Shown here: piece by piece, positions 33,236-45,039 of the stretch | Numbering within the stretch: position 1 is the stretch's first letter | Layout: each line of letters starts with the position of its first letter | The notes under the pieces: generated by a model | What the model was told of the DNA's origin: nothing | Databases searched by the model: none | The model's input: only the letters and a program-made list of their open reading frames with translations | Made by a program: the position numbers and the translations under genes | Assembly (NCBI GenBank): GCA_018857735.1 | Contig: JABMCL010001586.1 | Span: 682,501 to 746,500 of the forward strand | Direction: 5' to 3' | Length of the DNA stretch: 64,000 bases | DNA from: Alviniconcha marisindica | Lineage: Eukaryota > Mollusca > Gastropoda > Provannidae

Positions 33236-33485
33236 TCTTGTTGAACTGAACTCACTAACGGAACACCCAGCGACAGACGAACTGCACTCACTAACTGAAC
33301 ACCCAGCGACAGACAAATTGAACACCCAGCGACAGACGAACTGAACACCCGGCGACAGATGAACTGAGCTCACTAACTGAACACCCAGGTACAAACTGAA
33401 CACCCAGCAACAGACAAACTGAGTTCGCTAACTGAACACTCAGCGATAGACGAACGGAACATCCAGCGACAGACAAACTCTGAGA
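33236..33485. repeat. Minisatellite, mixed 24/37-bp units, about 8 copies
   Basis: GAACACCCAGCGACAGACGA recurs, with or without an intervening ctcactaact segment, producing two unit lengths. Confidence 0.88.
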
Positions 33486-33514
33486 AGACCGTTGGGGCAG
33501 TTTAAGAGTGTCTA

Positions 33515-33957
33515 GCCAAGTGAAATCAAGTCGGGTTCATTACAGCACTAAAGTGAAATCAAGTCGGGTTCATTACAGCACTAAAGTGAAGTCAAGTCAA
33601 TTACAGCACTAAAGTGAAGTCAAGTTTATTACAGCACTAAAGTGAAATCAAGTTGGGTTCATTACAGCACTAAAGCGAAATCAAGTCAAGTTCATTACAG
33701 TACTAAAGTGAAATCAAGTCAAGTTCACTACAGCACTAAAGTGAAGTCAAGTCAATCACAGCACTAAAGTGAAGTCAAATCAAGTTAATTACAGCACTAA
33801 AGTGAAGTCAAGTCAAGTTTATTACAGCACTAAAGTGAAATCAAGTCAAGTTCATTACAGCACTAAAGTGAAGTCAAGTTCATTACAGCACTAAAGTGAA
33901 ATCAAGTCAAGTTTATTATAGCACTAAAGTGAAGTCAAGTTCATTACAGCACTAAGT
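33515..33957. repeat. Minisatellite, about 28-34-bp unit, about 14 copies
   Basis: CAGCACTAAAGTGAA(A/G)TCAAG recurs; units lose or gain gtcgggttcatta segments. Confidence 0.93.
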
Positions 33958-34156
33958 CAACACACTTAGAGGGTAACTTGTCAACAAATTTGATTCAAGT
34001 GTGACCTCTCGGGTAGTACGTGCTTGGCCTAAATGAACATTTGCATTGTGTGTGTTTATTTTAGACTGACGTGTGTGTTACCAGCAGATTAGGGAGTTGG
34101 CTACTGACTTGTCAGGTGTTAACACTCCGTGCCCCATAGAGGGATAGCTCACGGCA

Positions 34157-34640
34157 CGTGCAGTGCTCCACACCCTACCCAGCGCTGTGGAGACGTGGAG
34201 TGCTCCACACCCTGCCCAGAGCTGTGGGGACGTGGAGTGCTCCACACCCTGCCCAGCGCTGTGGGGACGTGGAGTGCTCCACACCCTGCCCAGCGCTGTG
34301 GGGACGTGGAGTGCTCCACACCCTGCCCAGCGCTGTGGGGACGTGCAGTGCTCCACACCCTGCCCAGCGCTGTGGGGACGTGGAGTGCTCCACACCCTGC
34401 CCAGCGCTGTGGAGACGTGCAGTGCTCCACACCCTGCCCAGCGCTGTGGAGACGTGCAGTGCTCCACACCCTGCCCAGCGCTGTGGAGACGTGCAGTGCT
34501 CCACACCCTGCCCAGCGCTGTGGGACGTGCAGTGCTCCACACCCTGCCCAGCGCTGTGGAGACGTGCAGTGCTCCACACCCTGCCCAGCGCTGTGGAGAC
34601 GTGCAGTGCTCCACACCCTGCCCAGCGCTGTGGGGAAGTG
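34157..34640. repeat. Minisatellite, 37-bp unit, 13 copies
   Basis: GTGCTCCACACCCTGCCCAG recurs every 37 bp; variants gtggag/gtgcag and tggagacg/tggggacg. One unit near 34523 lacks one base. Contains the palindrome CAGCGCTG. Every frame on both strands is open, producing about six spurious ORFs over 150 codons. Confidence 0.97.
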
Positions 34641-34689
34641 GGCAGGACGTGCACCGAGTGACGAAGGCCTTGAAGCCAGCGTTTCTGTC

Positions 34690-37160
34690 TCCTCCTAATG
34701 AACAAGGGGTTTAGTAGATCGAACCTTTCACTTTCTCCCCTTAACGAAGAAGGGGTTTAGTTTAACCTTTCTCTTTCTCCCCTTCATGAAGAAGGGGCTA
34801 AGTTGAACCTTTCTCTTTCTCCCCTTCATGAAGAAGGGGTTAAGTTGAACCTTTCTCCTTCTTCCCCTTAATGAAGAAGGGGTTTAGTTTAACCTTTCTC
34901 TTTCTTCTTCCTAATGAAGAAGGGGTTTAGTTTAACCTTTCGCTTTCTTCTTCCTAATGAAGAAGGGGTTTAGTTGAACCTTTCTCTTTCTTCCCCTAAT
35001 GAAGTTGAACCTTTCTCTTTCTTCCCCTAATGAACAAAGGGTTTAGTTGAACCTTTCTCTTTCTTCCCCTAATGAAGTTGAACCTTTCTCTTTCTTCCCC
35101 TAATGAAGTTGAACCTTTCTCTGTCTTCCCCTAATGAAGTTGAACCTTTCTCTGTCTTCCCCTAATGAACAAGGGGTTTAGTTGAACCTTTCTCTGTCTT
35201 CCCCTAATGAAGTTGAACCTTTCTCTTTCTTCCCCTAATGAACAAGGGGTTTAGTTGAACCTTTCTCTTTCTTCCCCTAATGAACAAGGGGTTTAGTTGA
35301 ACCTTTCTCTTTCTTCCCCTAATGAACAAGGGGTTTAGTTGAACCTTTCTCTTTATTCCCCTAATGAACAAGGGGTTTAGTTGAACCTTTCTCTTTCTTC
35401 CCCTAATGAAGTTGAACCTTTCTCTGTCTTCCCCTTATGAAGTTGAACCTTTCTCCGTCTTCCCCTAATGAAGTTGAACCTTTCTCTGTCTTCCCCTAAT
35501 GAAGTTGAACCCTCTTGTCCTCTCTGTCTTCCCCTAATGAAGTTGAACCTTTCTCTGTCTTCCCCTAATGAGTTGAACCTTTCTCTTTCTTCCCCTAATG
35601 AACAAGGGGTTTAGTTGAACCTTTCTCTTTCTTCCCCTAATGAAAGGGTTTAGTTGAACCTTTCTCTTTCTTCCCCTAATGAACAAGGGGTTTAGTTGAA
35701 CCTTTCTCTTCTTTCCCAATTTCTTTCCCCTAATGAACAAGGGTTGAACCTTTCTCGTCTTCCCCTAATGAAGTTGAACCTTTCTCTGTCTTCCCCTAAT
35801 GAAGTTTTGAACCTTTCTCTGTCTTCCCCTAATGAACAAGTTTAGTTGAACCTTTCTCTTTCTTCCCCTAATGAAGTTGAACCTTTCTCTGTCTTCCCCT
35901 AATGAAGTTGAACCTTTCTCTGTCTTCCCCTAATGAAGTTGAACCTTTCTCTGTCTTCCCCTAATGAAGTTGAACCTTTCTCTTTCTTCCCCTAATGCAA
36001 GGGGTTGAACCTTTCTCTTTCTTCCCCTAATGACAAGGGGTTAGTTGAACCTTTTTCTCTGTCTTCCCCTAATGCATTAGTTGAACCTTTCTCTTTCTTC
36101 CCCTAATGAACAAGGGGTTTAGTTGAACCTTTCTCTTTCTTCCCCTAATGAAAAGTTGAACCTTTCTCTGTCTTCCCCTAATGAAGTTGAACCTTTCTCT
36201 GTTTTTCCCCTTAATGAACTTTCTAGTCTTTTAGTTGAACCTTTCTCTTTCTTCCCCTAATGAACAAGGGGTTTAGTTGAACCTTTCTCTTTCTTCCCCT
36301 AATGAACAAGGGGTTTAGTTGAACCTTTCTCTTTCTTCCCCTAATGAAGTTGAACCTTTCTCTTTCTTCCCCTAATGAACAAGGTTTAGTTGAACCTTTC
36401 TCTTCTTCCCCTAATGAAGTTGAACCTTTCTCTTTCTTCCCCTAATGAAAGGGTTTTGAACCTTTCTCTTCTTCCCCTAATGAAGTTGAACCTTTCTCTG
36501 TCTTCCCCTATGAACGTTGAACCTTTCTCTCTCCTAATGAAGTTGAACCTTTCTCTGTCTTCCCCTAATGAAGTTGAACCTTTCTTTCCCCTAATGAAGT
36601 TGAACCTTCTCTTCTTCCCCTAATGAAGTTGAACCTTTCTCTGTCTTCCCCTAATGAAGTTGAACCTTTCTCTTTTCTTCCCCAAATAATTTTGCTCCCC
36701 TTAAGGACCTTCCCCGCTTCCCCTATAGAAGTTGAACCTTTTTCTGATCCCCATAAGGGGTGAAGTTGAACCTTTCTCTTCTTCCCCTAATGACGACAAG
36801 CGGGTTTGAAGTTGAACCTTTCTATTCTTCCCCTTAATGAACCAAGGGGTGTTAGTTGAACCTTCTCTTTAATTCCCCTAATGAACAAGGGGTTTAGTTG
36901 AACCTTTCTCTTTCTTCTCCTAATGAAGTTGAACCTTTCTTCCCTGTTGAACCTTTCTCGTCTTCCCCTAATGAGGAGTTGAACCTTTCTCTGTCTTCCC
37001 CAATGAGTGAACGTCGTTAAGCAAGGGAGTGAACCTTTCTCTGTCTTCCCCTAATGAAGTTGAACCTTTCTCTGTCTTCCCTAATGAGAGTTGAACCTTT
37101 CTCGTCTTCCCGCAATGCAAGTTAACTCCTCCCCCGACAAGGGTGAACCGCTTAACGCGT
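34690..37160. repeat. Large minisatellite, 31- and 42-bp units, about 65 copies
   Basis: Core text GTTGAACCTTTCTCTTTCTT and CCCCTAATGAA. Long units add caaggggtttag (42 bp), short units do not (31 bp), and the two types are interspersed in runs. From about 35500 small indels become frequent, and after 36650 the array is badly degraded, ending near 37160. Confidence 0.95.
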
Positions 37161-37500
37161 CTCGCCTGCAAGGGGGTTAACTTTACGCAAGACAAGGGGT
37201 TAAAGCCAAGGATAGGTTAACCCCGCACAGAAAGGGGTGTTGAAACTGTATGAAAGAGGGGTTAGTGCAACTCTCTGTTTAACACCACTAATGCAGTTCA
37301 AACTTCTCTGTCTCGCTACACAAGCGTCTGACCTCTATGATGAACGTCCTCAGAACTAACCTTCTCCCCAACAAGCTTGCTGCCCTCAATCAAGCACAGC
37401 CTCCCCTCATCGCCTGCTCCCTCATGAGCCTCCCCCTCGCCTGCCTCCCTCTCCGTGGCGCTGCTCGGCGTTCGCAGCCCGGCAGTCGCTTCCTCGTGAG
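37161..37500. other. Degenerate flank and unassigned C-rich sequence
   Basis: 37161-37320 still shows AAGGGGTTA-like scraps of the previous array. 37330-37500 is open on both strands (from 37337 on +, 37316-37537 on -) with leucine/proline-rich composition and no domain. Confidence 0.4.
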
Positions 37501-37504
37501 TCTC

Positions 37505-37725
37505 CTGCAGCGGGTGGACAGAGAAGTCACTCACCACCAGTCAAACCTGGACCGCACAAAGCGGGTGGACAGAGAAGTCACTCACCACCAGTCAAACCTG
37601 GACCGCACAAAGCGGGTGGACAGAGAAGTCACTCACCACCAGTCAAACCTGGACCGCACAAAGCGGGTGGACAGAGAAGTCACTCACCACCTGTCAAACG
37701 TGGAACCCAGAAAGCGGGTGTTGTG
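37505..37725. repeat. Minisatellite, 51-bp unit, 4 copies
   Basis: CGGGTGGACAGAGAAGTCAC recurs every 51 bp; the last copy has diverged (ctgtcaaacgtggaacccag). In frame it encodes 17 residues, RVDREVTHHQSNLDRTK; no gene evidence beyond the open frame. Confidence 0.95.
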
Positions 37726-37809
37726 TTCTCTTGAGAATGCGGCCTAGCTCCACTGCGCTTGTTGTAGTCGTTTTAGCTCTGCAGACGTCTCAACTACCGA
37801 CCACAGCGT

Positions 37810-37990
37810 GACTTCGCGGCAAGGGAGTGCAAGGGGGTTAACAGCGACAAGGGAGTGCAAGGGGGTTAACAGCGGCAAGGGAGTGCAAGGGGGTTAACAG
37901 CGACAAGGGAGTGCAAGGGGGTTAACAGCGGCAAGGGAGTGCAAGGGGGTTAACAGCGACAAGGAGCGGTAGGGGGTTAACAGCGACAGA
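37810..37990. repeat. Minisatellite, 28-bp unit, about 6 copies
   Basis: GGGAGTGCAAGGGGGTTAAC recurs every 28 bp, alternating agcgac and agcggc. Confidence 0.94.
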
Positions 37991-38320
37991 GAACTGGGGG
38001 GTTGAAAGCTGTATCGAATAGGAAGTGTGGGTTAACAGTAGCAGACGTCACGTGTTTAACAAGGGACACAACTAAATAGCGCTTCAAACCTCCTCAGATT
38101 GTTGATGCTACACAAGCGCTCTAGGACTCATTCTATTTTAGATGACAAGGACCCAGAACTTAAAGCCGTTCTTAACACAGCTTCGGGGGCCTGGCGGTAT
38201 ATAACTTGTGGAAGGACGGCTTCGGTCACTTCGGTTCTTAACATGAAAACAGCGGGCTGTCCGCGCCCACATCTTGGCGGGAGGATTTGCCGCGAAGCAC
38301 GCCCCTTCGTTTCTGGTCTT
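37991..38320. other. No gene seen
   Basis: Unique DNA with short ORFs on both strands and no domain. Confidence 0.4.
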
Positions 38321-38324
38321 GATG

Positions 38325-38568
38325 ATGTGGTCAGATGGTCCCACAGCATCCACTGATGCTTCAACTATGGTCAGATGGTCCCACAGCATCCACTGATGCT
38401 CCAACTATGGTCAGATGGTGATACAGCATCCACTGATGCTCCAACTATGGTCAGATGGTCCCACAGCATCCACTGATGCTCCAACTATGGTCAGATGGTC
38501 CCACAGCATCCACTGATGCTCCAACTATGGTCAGATGGTCCCACAGCATCCACTGATGCTCCAACCGG
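38325..38568. repeat. Minisatellite, 40-bp unit, 6 copies
   Basis: GGTCAGATGGTCCCACAGCA recurs every 40 bp; one copy reads gtgatacag. Confidence 0.95.
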
Positions 38569-38879
38569 ACAACAAACACTTCAATCTTTTTATCCTCAGT
38601 GAAAAGAGGGTGTTTTTTTTCTTCCCTCCGCTGTCTGCAGTTCGGGACGCCTGGCAGTAGACAAGGGCCGACGATAGGTCTACCCCAAAGACCTGGGAAA
38701 CAACTGAATCCTGAAACTACGTCTGCAGACGTGGAGAATATCGTGCTTAACGTGTGACCAAAGTGTGTACACGATGCTTGAAAACGAAAGCTCGTTGACC
38801 AGTTTTAGGGATTAGGTTGTAGGCAGGGTGGGACAACGCAGTCAGTGTTGGCTTTCCTCGTTCCTGATGGCAATACGCG
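38569..38879. other. No gene seen
   Basis: Unique spacer. Confidence 0.4.
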
Positions 38880-39270
38880 ACGAACTTCCTGCAGGGGCAG
38901 TAAGCGACTTAACTTCCTGCAGGGGCAGTAAGCGACTTAACTTCCCGCAGGGGCAGTAAGCGACTTAACTTCCTGCAGGGACAATAAGCGACTTAACTTT
39001 CTACAGGGGCAGTAAGCGACTTAACTTCCGGCAGGGACAATAAGCGACTTAACTTCCTGCAGGGACAATAAGCGACTTGAACTTTCTGCAGGGGCAGTAA
39101 ACGGCTTAACTTCCTGCAGGGACAATAAGCGACTTAACTTCCTGCAGGGACAATAAGCGACTTGAATTTTCTGCAGGGGCAAAACGCGACCTGAAGTTCC
39201 TACAGGGGCAGTAAGCGACTTGGAATTCCTACAGGGACAAAAAGCAAATTCAGTAAGCGACTTGAACTTC
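38880..39270. repeat. Minisatellite, about 28-bp unit, about 13 copies
   Basis: CTTCCTGCAGGGGCAGTAAG and gcgacttaa recur; variants gggacaat and tttctgc. Most units carry the palindrome CCTGCAGG. Confidence 0.94.
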
Positions 39271-40135
39271 CCATAAAGAAGTACCCTTTTTAAAAACAGA
39301 ATAATGTGAGTACATTTACACGTAGAACCGCAGAAGTGTTACTGTTTTCTTCTGGTTCTATTTTGCATTGCTCCGTGGGAACTTCCGGTCACTTCTCCCC
39401 AGGGAAAGACTTCGACATTTGATGTCGCTCCATCTGTCTTCCCGGTTCCGACATGGAGTTTGCAACTTTGTAACGACAAACAGTCGTGTTTATTAAAACG
39501 ACCGGACTTCCAGTTTTCTAACTTCACTTGCAGGCGACACAAACCAGCGGTTTTGTCTACAGGTGTCGGTCCCTTGTCAAAGTAGTGGACATCGCGGTGT
39601 TGGTTCGCTGACAATATGCACTGAGTTCAGTTCACCGCTAGTCAAAGCGGCCCTAGGCCCCTGGCTGTCTCCGCTAACTAAAACAGTGGCCTGTTCTACA
39701 TGTCCCTTCAACCTGACAACCCGTCTATTCACAATGTGTGTGCGGGCGTGCACGTGCGCGCGCGTATTAGTATGTATTCATTTCATTTCGCTATTATTTA
39801 TCTTTTCACTATCTCCTCATTAACATATTTCTGAGCTTCTAAATCGCTGAACCTGTTTGAAGATTTTTGAAGCTTCTCTCCAAAAGCCTTAGCTGTGTCG
39901 GAAAGCCGCCTGAGACAAAAAGGTTGAGTGGCCGAAGTTCACACAGCAGTTCCTTTCCCGGATTGGCCACTTCCACGGGAAGTCGAGTACGTGTCCCTTA
40001 CGCATGCGTGGTTATCAGGAAGTGTTGAGGTGTGGTGGAGAGGCGAAAAGCCCGGTGGTTTTCTTTTTACTTCTGCCTGGTCTTTTGGGTCTGGGAGTCT
40101 TTATCGCGCTCGCTTCCGTGTGCTACGGAGTGAAT
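39271..40135. other. No gene assigned; short GC/GT patch
   Basis: 39740-39775 is GT/GCGC-rich. The - strand frame 39339-39614 (91 codons) shows no domain. No exon is called. Confidence 0.4.
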
Positions 40136-40138
40136 TTT

Positions 40139-40303
40139 GCATATGTGTGTGTGTGTGTGTTTGTGTGCGCGCGTGCATGCGTGCGTGCGTGTGCGTGCGC
40201 TCCGTGCGTGCGTGCGCATCGTGCGTGCGTGCGTGTGTGTGTGTGTGCGTGTGCGTGCGTGCGTGCATGCGTGTGTGAGTGTGTGTGAGTGTGTGTGTGT
40301 GTC
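40139..40303. repeat. (GT)n/(GCGT)n microsatellite
   Basis: GT repeats mixed with GTGC repeats. Confidence 0.96.
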
Positions 40304-40429
40304 CTCTTTTGCTTGCCTTGTTTCTACCTGTCTCTCTTTGTAGATGTAGGAGCACTCATTCTCCCCTCCTTTTATCTGTGTGTCGGTTTGTCTCAACAAC
40401 TCTCCAGCTACGCTTGTCTGTGTTCCTGC

Positions 40430-41560
40430 CGCTCCGTTTGTCTCTGTGTGTCTCTCCCGCTCCACTTGTCTCTGTGAGTCTCTCCCGCTCCACTTGTCTC
40501 TGTCTCCCGTTCCACTTGTCTCTGTCTCTCCCGCTCCACTTGTCTCTGTGAGTCTCTCCCGCTCCACTTGTCTCTGAATGTCTCTCCCGCCCCACTTGTC
40601 TCTGAACGTCTCTCCCGCCCCACTTGTCTCTGAACGTCTCTCCCGCTCCACTTGACTCTGTGTGTCTCTCCCGCTCCACTTGTCTCTGTGAGTCTCTGCC
40701 GCTCCACTTGTCTGTGTGAGTCTCTCCCGCTCCACTTGTCTCTGTGAGTCTCTCCCGCTCCACTTGTCTCTGTCTCTACCGATCCACTTGTCTCTGTCTC
40801 TGCCGCTCCACTTGTCTCTGTCTCCCGTTCCGCTTGTTTCTGTCTCTCCAGCTCCACTTGTCTCTGTGTGTCTCTCCCGCTCCACTTGTCTCTGTCTCCC
40901 GCTCCACTTGTCTCTGTGTGTCTCCCGCTCCACTTGTCAGTGTGTCTCCCGCTCCACTTGTCTCTGTGTGTCTCCCGCTCCACTTGTCAGTGTGTCTCCC
41001 GTTCCGTTTGTCTCTGTGAGTCTGTTTTGCTCCACTTGTCTCTGTCTCTCCCGCTCCACTTGTCTCTGTGTGTCTCTCCGGCTCCACTTGTCTCTGTGTG
41101 TCTCTCCCGCTCCACTTGTCTCTGTCTCCCGCTCCACTTGTCTCTGTGTGTCTCCCGCTCCACTTGTCAGTGTGTCTCCCGCTCCGTTTGTCTCTGTGAG
41201 TCTGTTTTGCTCCACTTGTTTCTGTCTCTCCCGCTCGGCTTGTCTCTGTCTCTCCCGCTCCACTTGTCTCTGTGTGTCTCTCGCGCTACGCTTGTCTCTG
41301 TGTGTCTGTCTCTCCAGCTCCGCCTGTCTCTGTGTGTCAGTCTCTCCCGCTCCGCCTATGTGTGTCTGTCTCTCCTGCTCCGCCTGTCTCTGTGTGTCTG
41401 TCTCTCCTACTCCGCCTGTCTCTGTGTGTCTGTCTCTCCTGCTCTGCCTGTCTCTGTGTGTCTGTCTCTCCCGTTCCGCCTGTCTCTCCCGTTCCGCCTG
41501 TCTCTGTGTGTCTGTCTCTCCTGCTTTGCTTGTCTCTGTGTGTCTGTCTCTACCACTCCG
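40430..41560. repeat. Large minisatellite, about 28-bp unit, about 40 copies
   Basis: TCTCCCGCTCCACTTGTCTC plus tgtgtg(ag)tc recurs, shifting toward TCTGTCTCTCC(T/C)GCTCCGCC in the last third. Units of 23-30 bp. Two larger sub-blocks are near-identical (about 40905-41075 and 41110-41250). ORFs of 190-313 codons across it on both strands are repeat artefacts. Confidence 0.95.
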
Positions 41561-42099
41561 CCTGTCTCTGTTCGCTCCTCTTGGCTTGTGTCTGTCTGTT
41601 TGCCTGCCTCAGTCTCTCTCCATCCGTTTCTGTGTCTGTCTCTGTGCGTGTCTATAGCTCTCCCTGTATGCATCTGTCGTACTTGTCTCTGTCTGTCTGT
41701 CTTGCTCGCTCCATCGCTCCCTCTACTAATTATTGTGATGAAACCCATATTACTTTAGCCAGGCTATTGTGCGGCTGATCTATATTTAATTTTCGTCTCT
41801 GCGTATCTGTGCGTGCACGGTCTCCTCACAGCTGGGTAGCTCTCTCATTTATTGCACACTGCAACTCTACCATTCACTCCTAACACAACAACGCTTCCGT
41901 CATCTAGCGTTTGCTTCCAATCAAAGAAAATAGCATTGATGTAAACGAATCGATTTTGCATTACATCCGACACGGTATCAGTTGAAGCATCGACCCAATA
42001 GTCCCAGTGGCCCCGGCCAATAGCTTCTGATATTTCCTTCACATCCTTCACAGTGTGCCCCCACCTCGTCTGACGGCCCCTTCCCGCTCGCTGCACAGA
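41561..42099. other. No gene assigned
   Basis: The - strand frame 41845-42096 (83 codons) is not recognisable as a known domain; possibly chance. Confidence 0.35.
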
Positions 42100-42102
42100 C
42101 CA

Positions 42103-42365
42103 GGCTGATAAATGCTTTGTGCTCTGGCCGTTCGTGTAGTCACAAGGTTCGCCAAGTCAAAAAGGGGTTTTGGGCCCCAAATCCAAGACGAGGCTGATAA
42201 ATGCTTTGTGCTCTGGCCATTCGTGTAGTCACAAGGTTCGCCAAGTCAGGCTGATAAATGCTTTGTGCACTGGCCATTCGTGTAGTCACAAGGTTCGCCA
42301 AGTCAGGCTGATAAATGCTTTGTGCACTGGCCATTCACGTAGACAGAAGGTTCGCCAAGTAAGGC
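42103..42365. repeat. Minisatellite, 57-bp unit, about 4.5 copies
   Basis: GGCTGATAAATGC starts at 42103, 42192, 42249 and 42306, and a diverged copy at 42363. The first gap is enlarged by an insertion (aaaaggggttttgggcccca). Encodes 19-residue repeats; not a gene. Confidence 0.93.
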
Positions 42366-42489
42366 TGCTATTGTTCGCTCACGAACAGCAACTGTTTCTT
42401 CGCCAGTTTCCGGTTGTTGTTTCTTTTTTTCTTTCTCCTCCCCCACCCCACAGGAAGGACTATACATTTCAAGAGTCTGGAGAATCTTG

Positions 42490-42905
42490 TGTAAAACGTT
42501 CTAGGCCTAAGTTGTGTGCCTTGTCGAGACACAATTATGATGTATCACTTGTAAACTTCTCTAAGTTGTGTTCCGTTGTTGACACACAACTATGATGTAT
42601 CACATCTAAACTTCTCTGTGTCCCTTGTTGAGACACAATTATGATGTATCACATGTAAACTTCTCTAAGTTGTGTCCCTTGTCGAGACATAATTATGATG
42701 TATCACATATAAAGTTCTCTAAGTTGTGTCCCTTGTTGAGACATAATTATGATGTATCACATGTAAAGATCTCTAAGTTGTGCATTTTTGAGTACATTCC
42801 AAAGAACATACGTATGACATGTAAAGTACGCCAATTGTGCAATTTTTGTATGCTACTTTTCAAAAGCCTAAGGAATGTAAAGTTCTCTAAGTTGTGCATT
42901 TTTTG

Positions 42906-42967
<62 letters not shown>

Positions 42968-43020
42968 ATTTCAAGACAGGTGGCGCGTGACATGGAAAGT
43001 TCTCTAAGTTGTGTTCTATT
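42490..43020. repeat. Minisatellite, about 54-bp unit, about 8 copies, with a GT tract
   Basis: TCTCTAAGTTGTGTCCCTTG and ATTATGATGTATCACATGTA recur, degenerating after 42790. A pure GT tract at 42910-42963 interrupts the last units. Confidence 0.9.
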
Positions 43021-43423
43021 GTTTTCGCCACCCTTTGGGACACATGGCTTGTGCCTGGACTTATGAAGAACGATTCTTCAGTTCTACCTATCAGAGGCCA
43101 TACTGTACTGGGACCACTCCATAACATGTGACGTTTCTACCTCATTATCAATATGCACGTTGCTCATACCAGTGACATGCGCGAGAGCCTTTTCCCCTTG
43201 TCTGACAGGCCCATTGTCCCATTTGTTTTGACAAGGAACTTAGGCGGCGCTGGGACTGAAGCAATGACGTGAAGTGTTGGCCGTCAGCATGTTGTTGCTG
43301 ACTACGTTGTTGTCCTTGTCCATCACCCAACGCATTGCACAACGGCTGCGTCCTTACCTTCGCTTCCTCTTTCCGTCTGGCTGCTCTCTATGCTTGTTTG
43401 CCTGTTTGTGTTTGTCTGTCTGT

Positions 43424-43424
<1 letters not shown>
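43021..43424. other. No gene seen
   Basis: Unique DNA with no supported exon. Confidence 0.4.
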
Positions 43425-43425
<1 letters not shown>

Positions 43426-43460
<35 letters not shown>

Positions 43461-43471
43461 GGTGTGTGTGG

Positions 43472-43531
<60 letters not shown>
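43426..43531. repeat. (GT)n and (GA)n microsatellites
   Basis: GT at 43427-43469 followed by GA at 43473-43531. Confidence 0.97.
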
Positions 43532-43534
<3 letters not shown>

Positions 43535-43639
43535 TATATTTACTAGTACCATGGTAAAATAGCATACTAATGCTATACAAACTGAAGGAAACATTCTTAC
43601 ATTTGGTAGCGCAGTCACACGTGATCAGGTGCAACCTCA

Positions 43640-44238
43640 TCCCCAAGCTTTTCATTGGTTACCGGTCAAGTCAGAATGGACTGCAAGCTGTCAGCTATCT
43701 GTCATAACTTCCCTGACTCACCTCCCGCCAATCTTTCTGACTTTCTCACTGTCTACACCCCTTCCAGGCAACTTTGATCATCTGCTGATACACGGATACT
43801 TCGTATCCCTAATGTTAAACAGAAAGGTTTCGGCCAACGCTCTTTTTCGTACTGCGCTCAAGAGCAATAAACCTTCTGACCACCGTCACACTGAATCCTC
43901 TCATGCCTTCGAAACTGCGTGAGAAACTCACATCTACATCTAATACCACAACAAGCGTTTCAAATTCTCCATCACAACCCCAACCCCCACATCCCCTCTC
44001 TCACCTCCCTTTACATTCATTCTTTCTGCGTGCGTGCGTGCGTGCGTGCGTGCGTGTGTGTGTGTGTGGTGTGTGTGAGACGGTGTGGTGTGCGGAGAAT
44101 ACAGCATTATGCTGATGTATTATATTTGAGGTTTTATGCATATATTTTTGTTGACCTTGGAAAGCGCGGTGTGCTCACCCTGGTCGGTGAGATACAACGC
44201 TATAGAAATGGCCGCTATCATTCATTATTATTCGTCGG
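43640..44238 (+). mobile_element. CR1-like LINE, 5'-truncated and decayed
   Basis: From 43646 the frame reads FHWLPVKSEW, then LSVI and LPPIFL, matching the LHWLPV ... PPIYLSDFL blocks of CR1-type RT C-termini. Later frames give SFSYCA and HTESSHAFETA. It then runs into GCGT/GT repeats (44030-44070), a 'ttgaccttggaaagcgcggt' stretch, 'acgctatagaaatggccgct' and an ATTCATTATTATTC tail. This is the fullest example here of the RT end, GT tract, (ATT)n tail order. Multiple frameshifts; dead. Confidence 0.75.
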
Positions 44239-44351
44239 GTTTTATTAGTAGAGCGTTTCTATCCAGCCGACTGTCATACAGATTGATTCTTATTTTGCTT
44301 GAACAAATTAAAAATCTTTGGTGGTCATTGCTCTCTCTGTCTCTGTCTCTG

Positions 44352-44352
<1 letters not shown>

Positions 44353-44424
<72 letters not shown>

Positions 44425-44465
44425 CTCTCTTCTCTCTCTCTCTCTCTCACACACGTACACACGCA
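44353..44465. repeat. (CA)n and (CT)n microsatellites
   Basis: CT-rich lead, pure CA to 44420, CT to 44448, then CA/CG-rich. Confidence 0.97.
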
Positions 44466-44559
44466 CACACGTACGCATATTGACACACACATACACACGC
44501 TGACATAGCTTCTATAACATGAAGATAATTTATGATGCTCTATTTTCAGCGTTGAACAA

Positions 44560-45035
44560 ATTGAAAAATATCGTGATAGGACGTCCAATTTAATGACATA
44601 TGTATCGTCATAAGAGGTACAGTTAATGCCATATGTATCGTGATAAGACGTCCAGTTAATGCCGTATGTATCGTGATAAGACGTCCAGTTAATGCCGTAT
44701 GTATCGTGATAAGACGTCCAGTTTAATGCCATATGTATCGTGATAAGACGTCCAGTTTAATGCCATATGTATCGTGATAAGACGTACAGTTTAATGCCAT
44801 ATCGTGACAGGACATCCGGTGTAATGCGATACGTATCGTGATAGGACATCCAGTTTAAGGCGGTAGGTATCGTGATATGACATCCAGTTTAAGGCGGTAG
44901 GTATCGTGATAGGACATCCAGTTTAAGGCGGTAGGTATCATGATAGGACATCCAGTTTAAGGCGGTAGGTATCGTGATAGGACATCCAGTTTAAGGCGGT
45001 AGGTATCGTGATAGGACATCCAGTTTAAGGCGAAA
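44560..45035. repeat. Minisatellite, 34-bp unit, about 14 copies in two sub-types
   Basis: The first half reads TCGTGATAAGACGTCCAGTT plus taatgccatatgta, the second TCGTGATAGGACATCCAGTT plus taaggcggtaggta. The switch occurs near 44815-44850 with one shortened unit at 44798. Confidence 0.95.
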
Positions 45036-45039
45036 CCGG

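Noticed and set aside
34129..34714. Up to six overlapping frames of 155-189 codons
   Set aside because: A 37-bp array without stop codons in any frame produces all of them.
37337..37747. 136-codon frame with four 17-residue repeats and a stop
   Set aside because: The 51-bp array explains the second half, and the first half is Leu/Pro-rich and open on both strands.
40716..41657. 313-codon open frame on +, with long frames on - as well
   Set aside because: It lies wholly inside a 28-bp tandem array, is Ser/Cys/Leu-only, and is open in several frames of both strands; no domain or splice context.
41845..42096. 83-codon frame on - that looks less repetitive than most
   Set aside because: No domain recognised and no flanking splice sites or other gene parts; could be chance.
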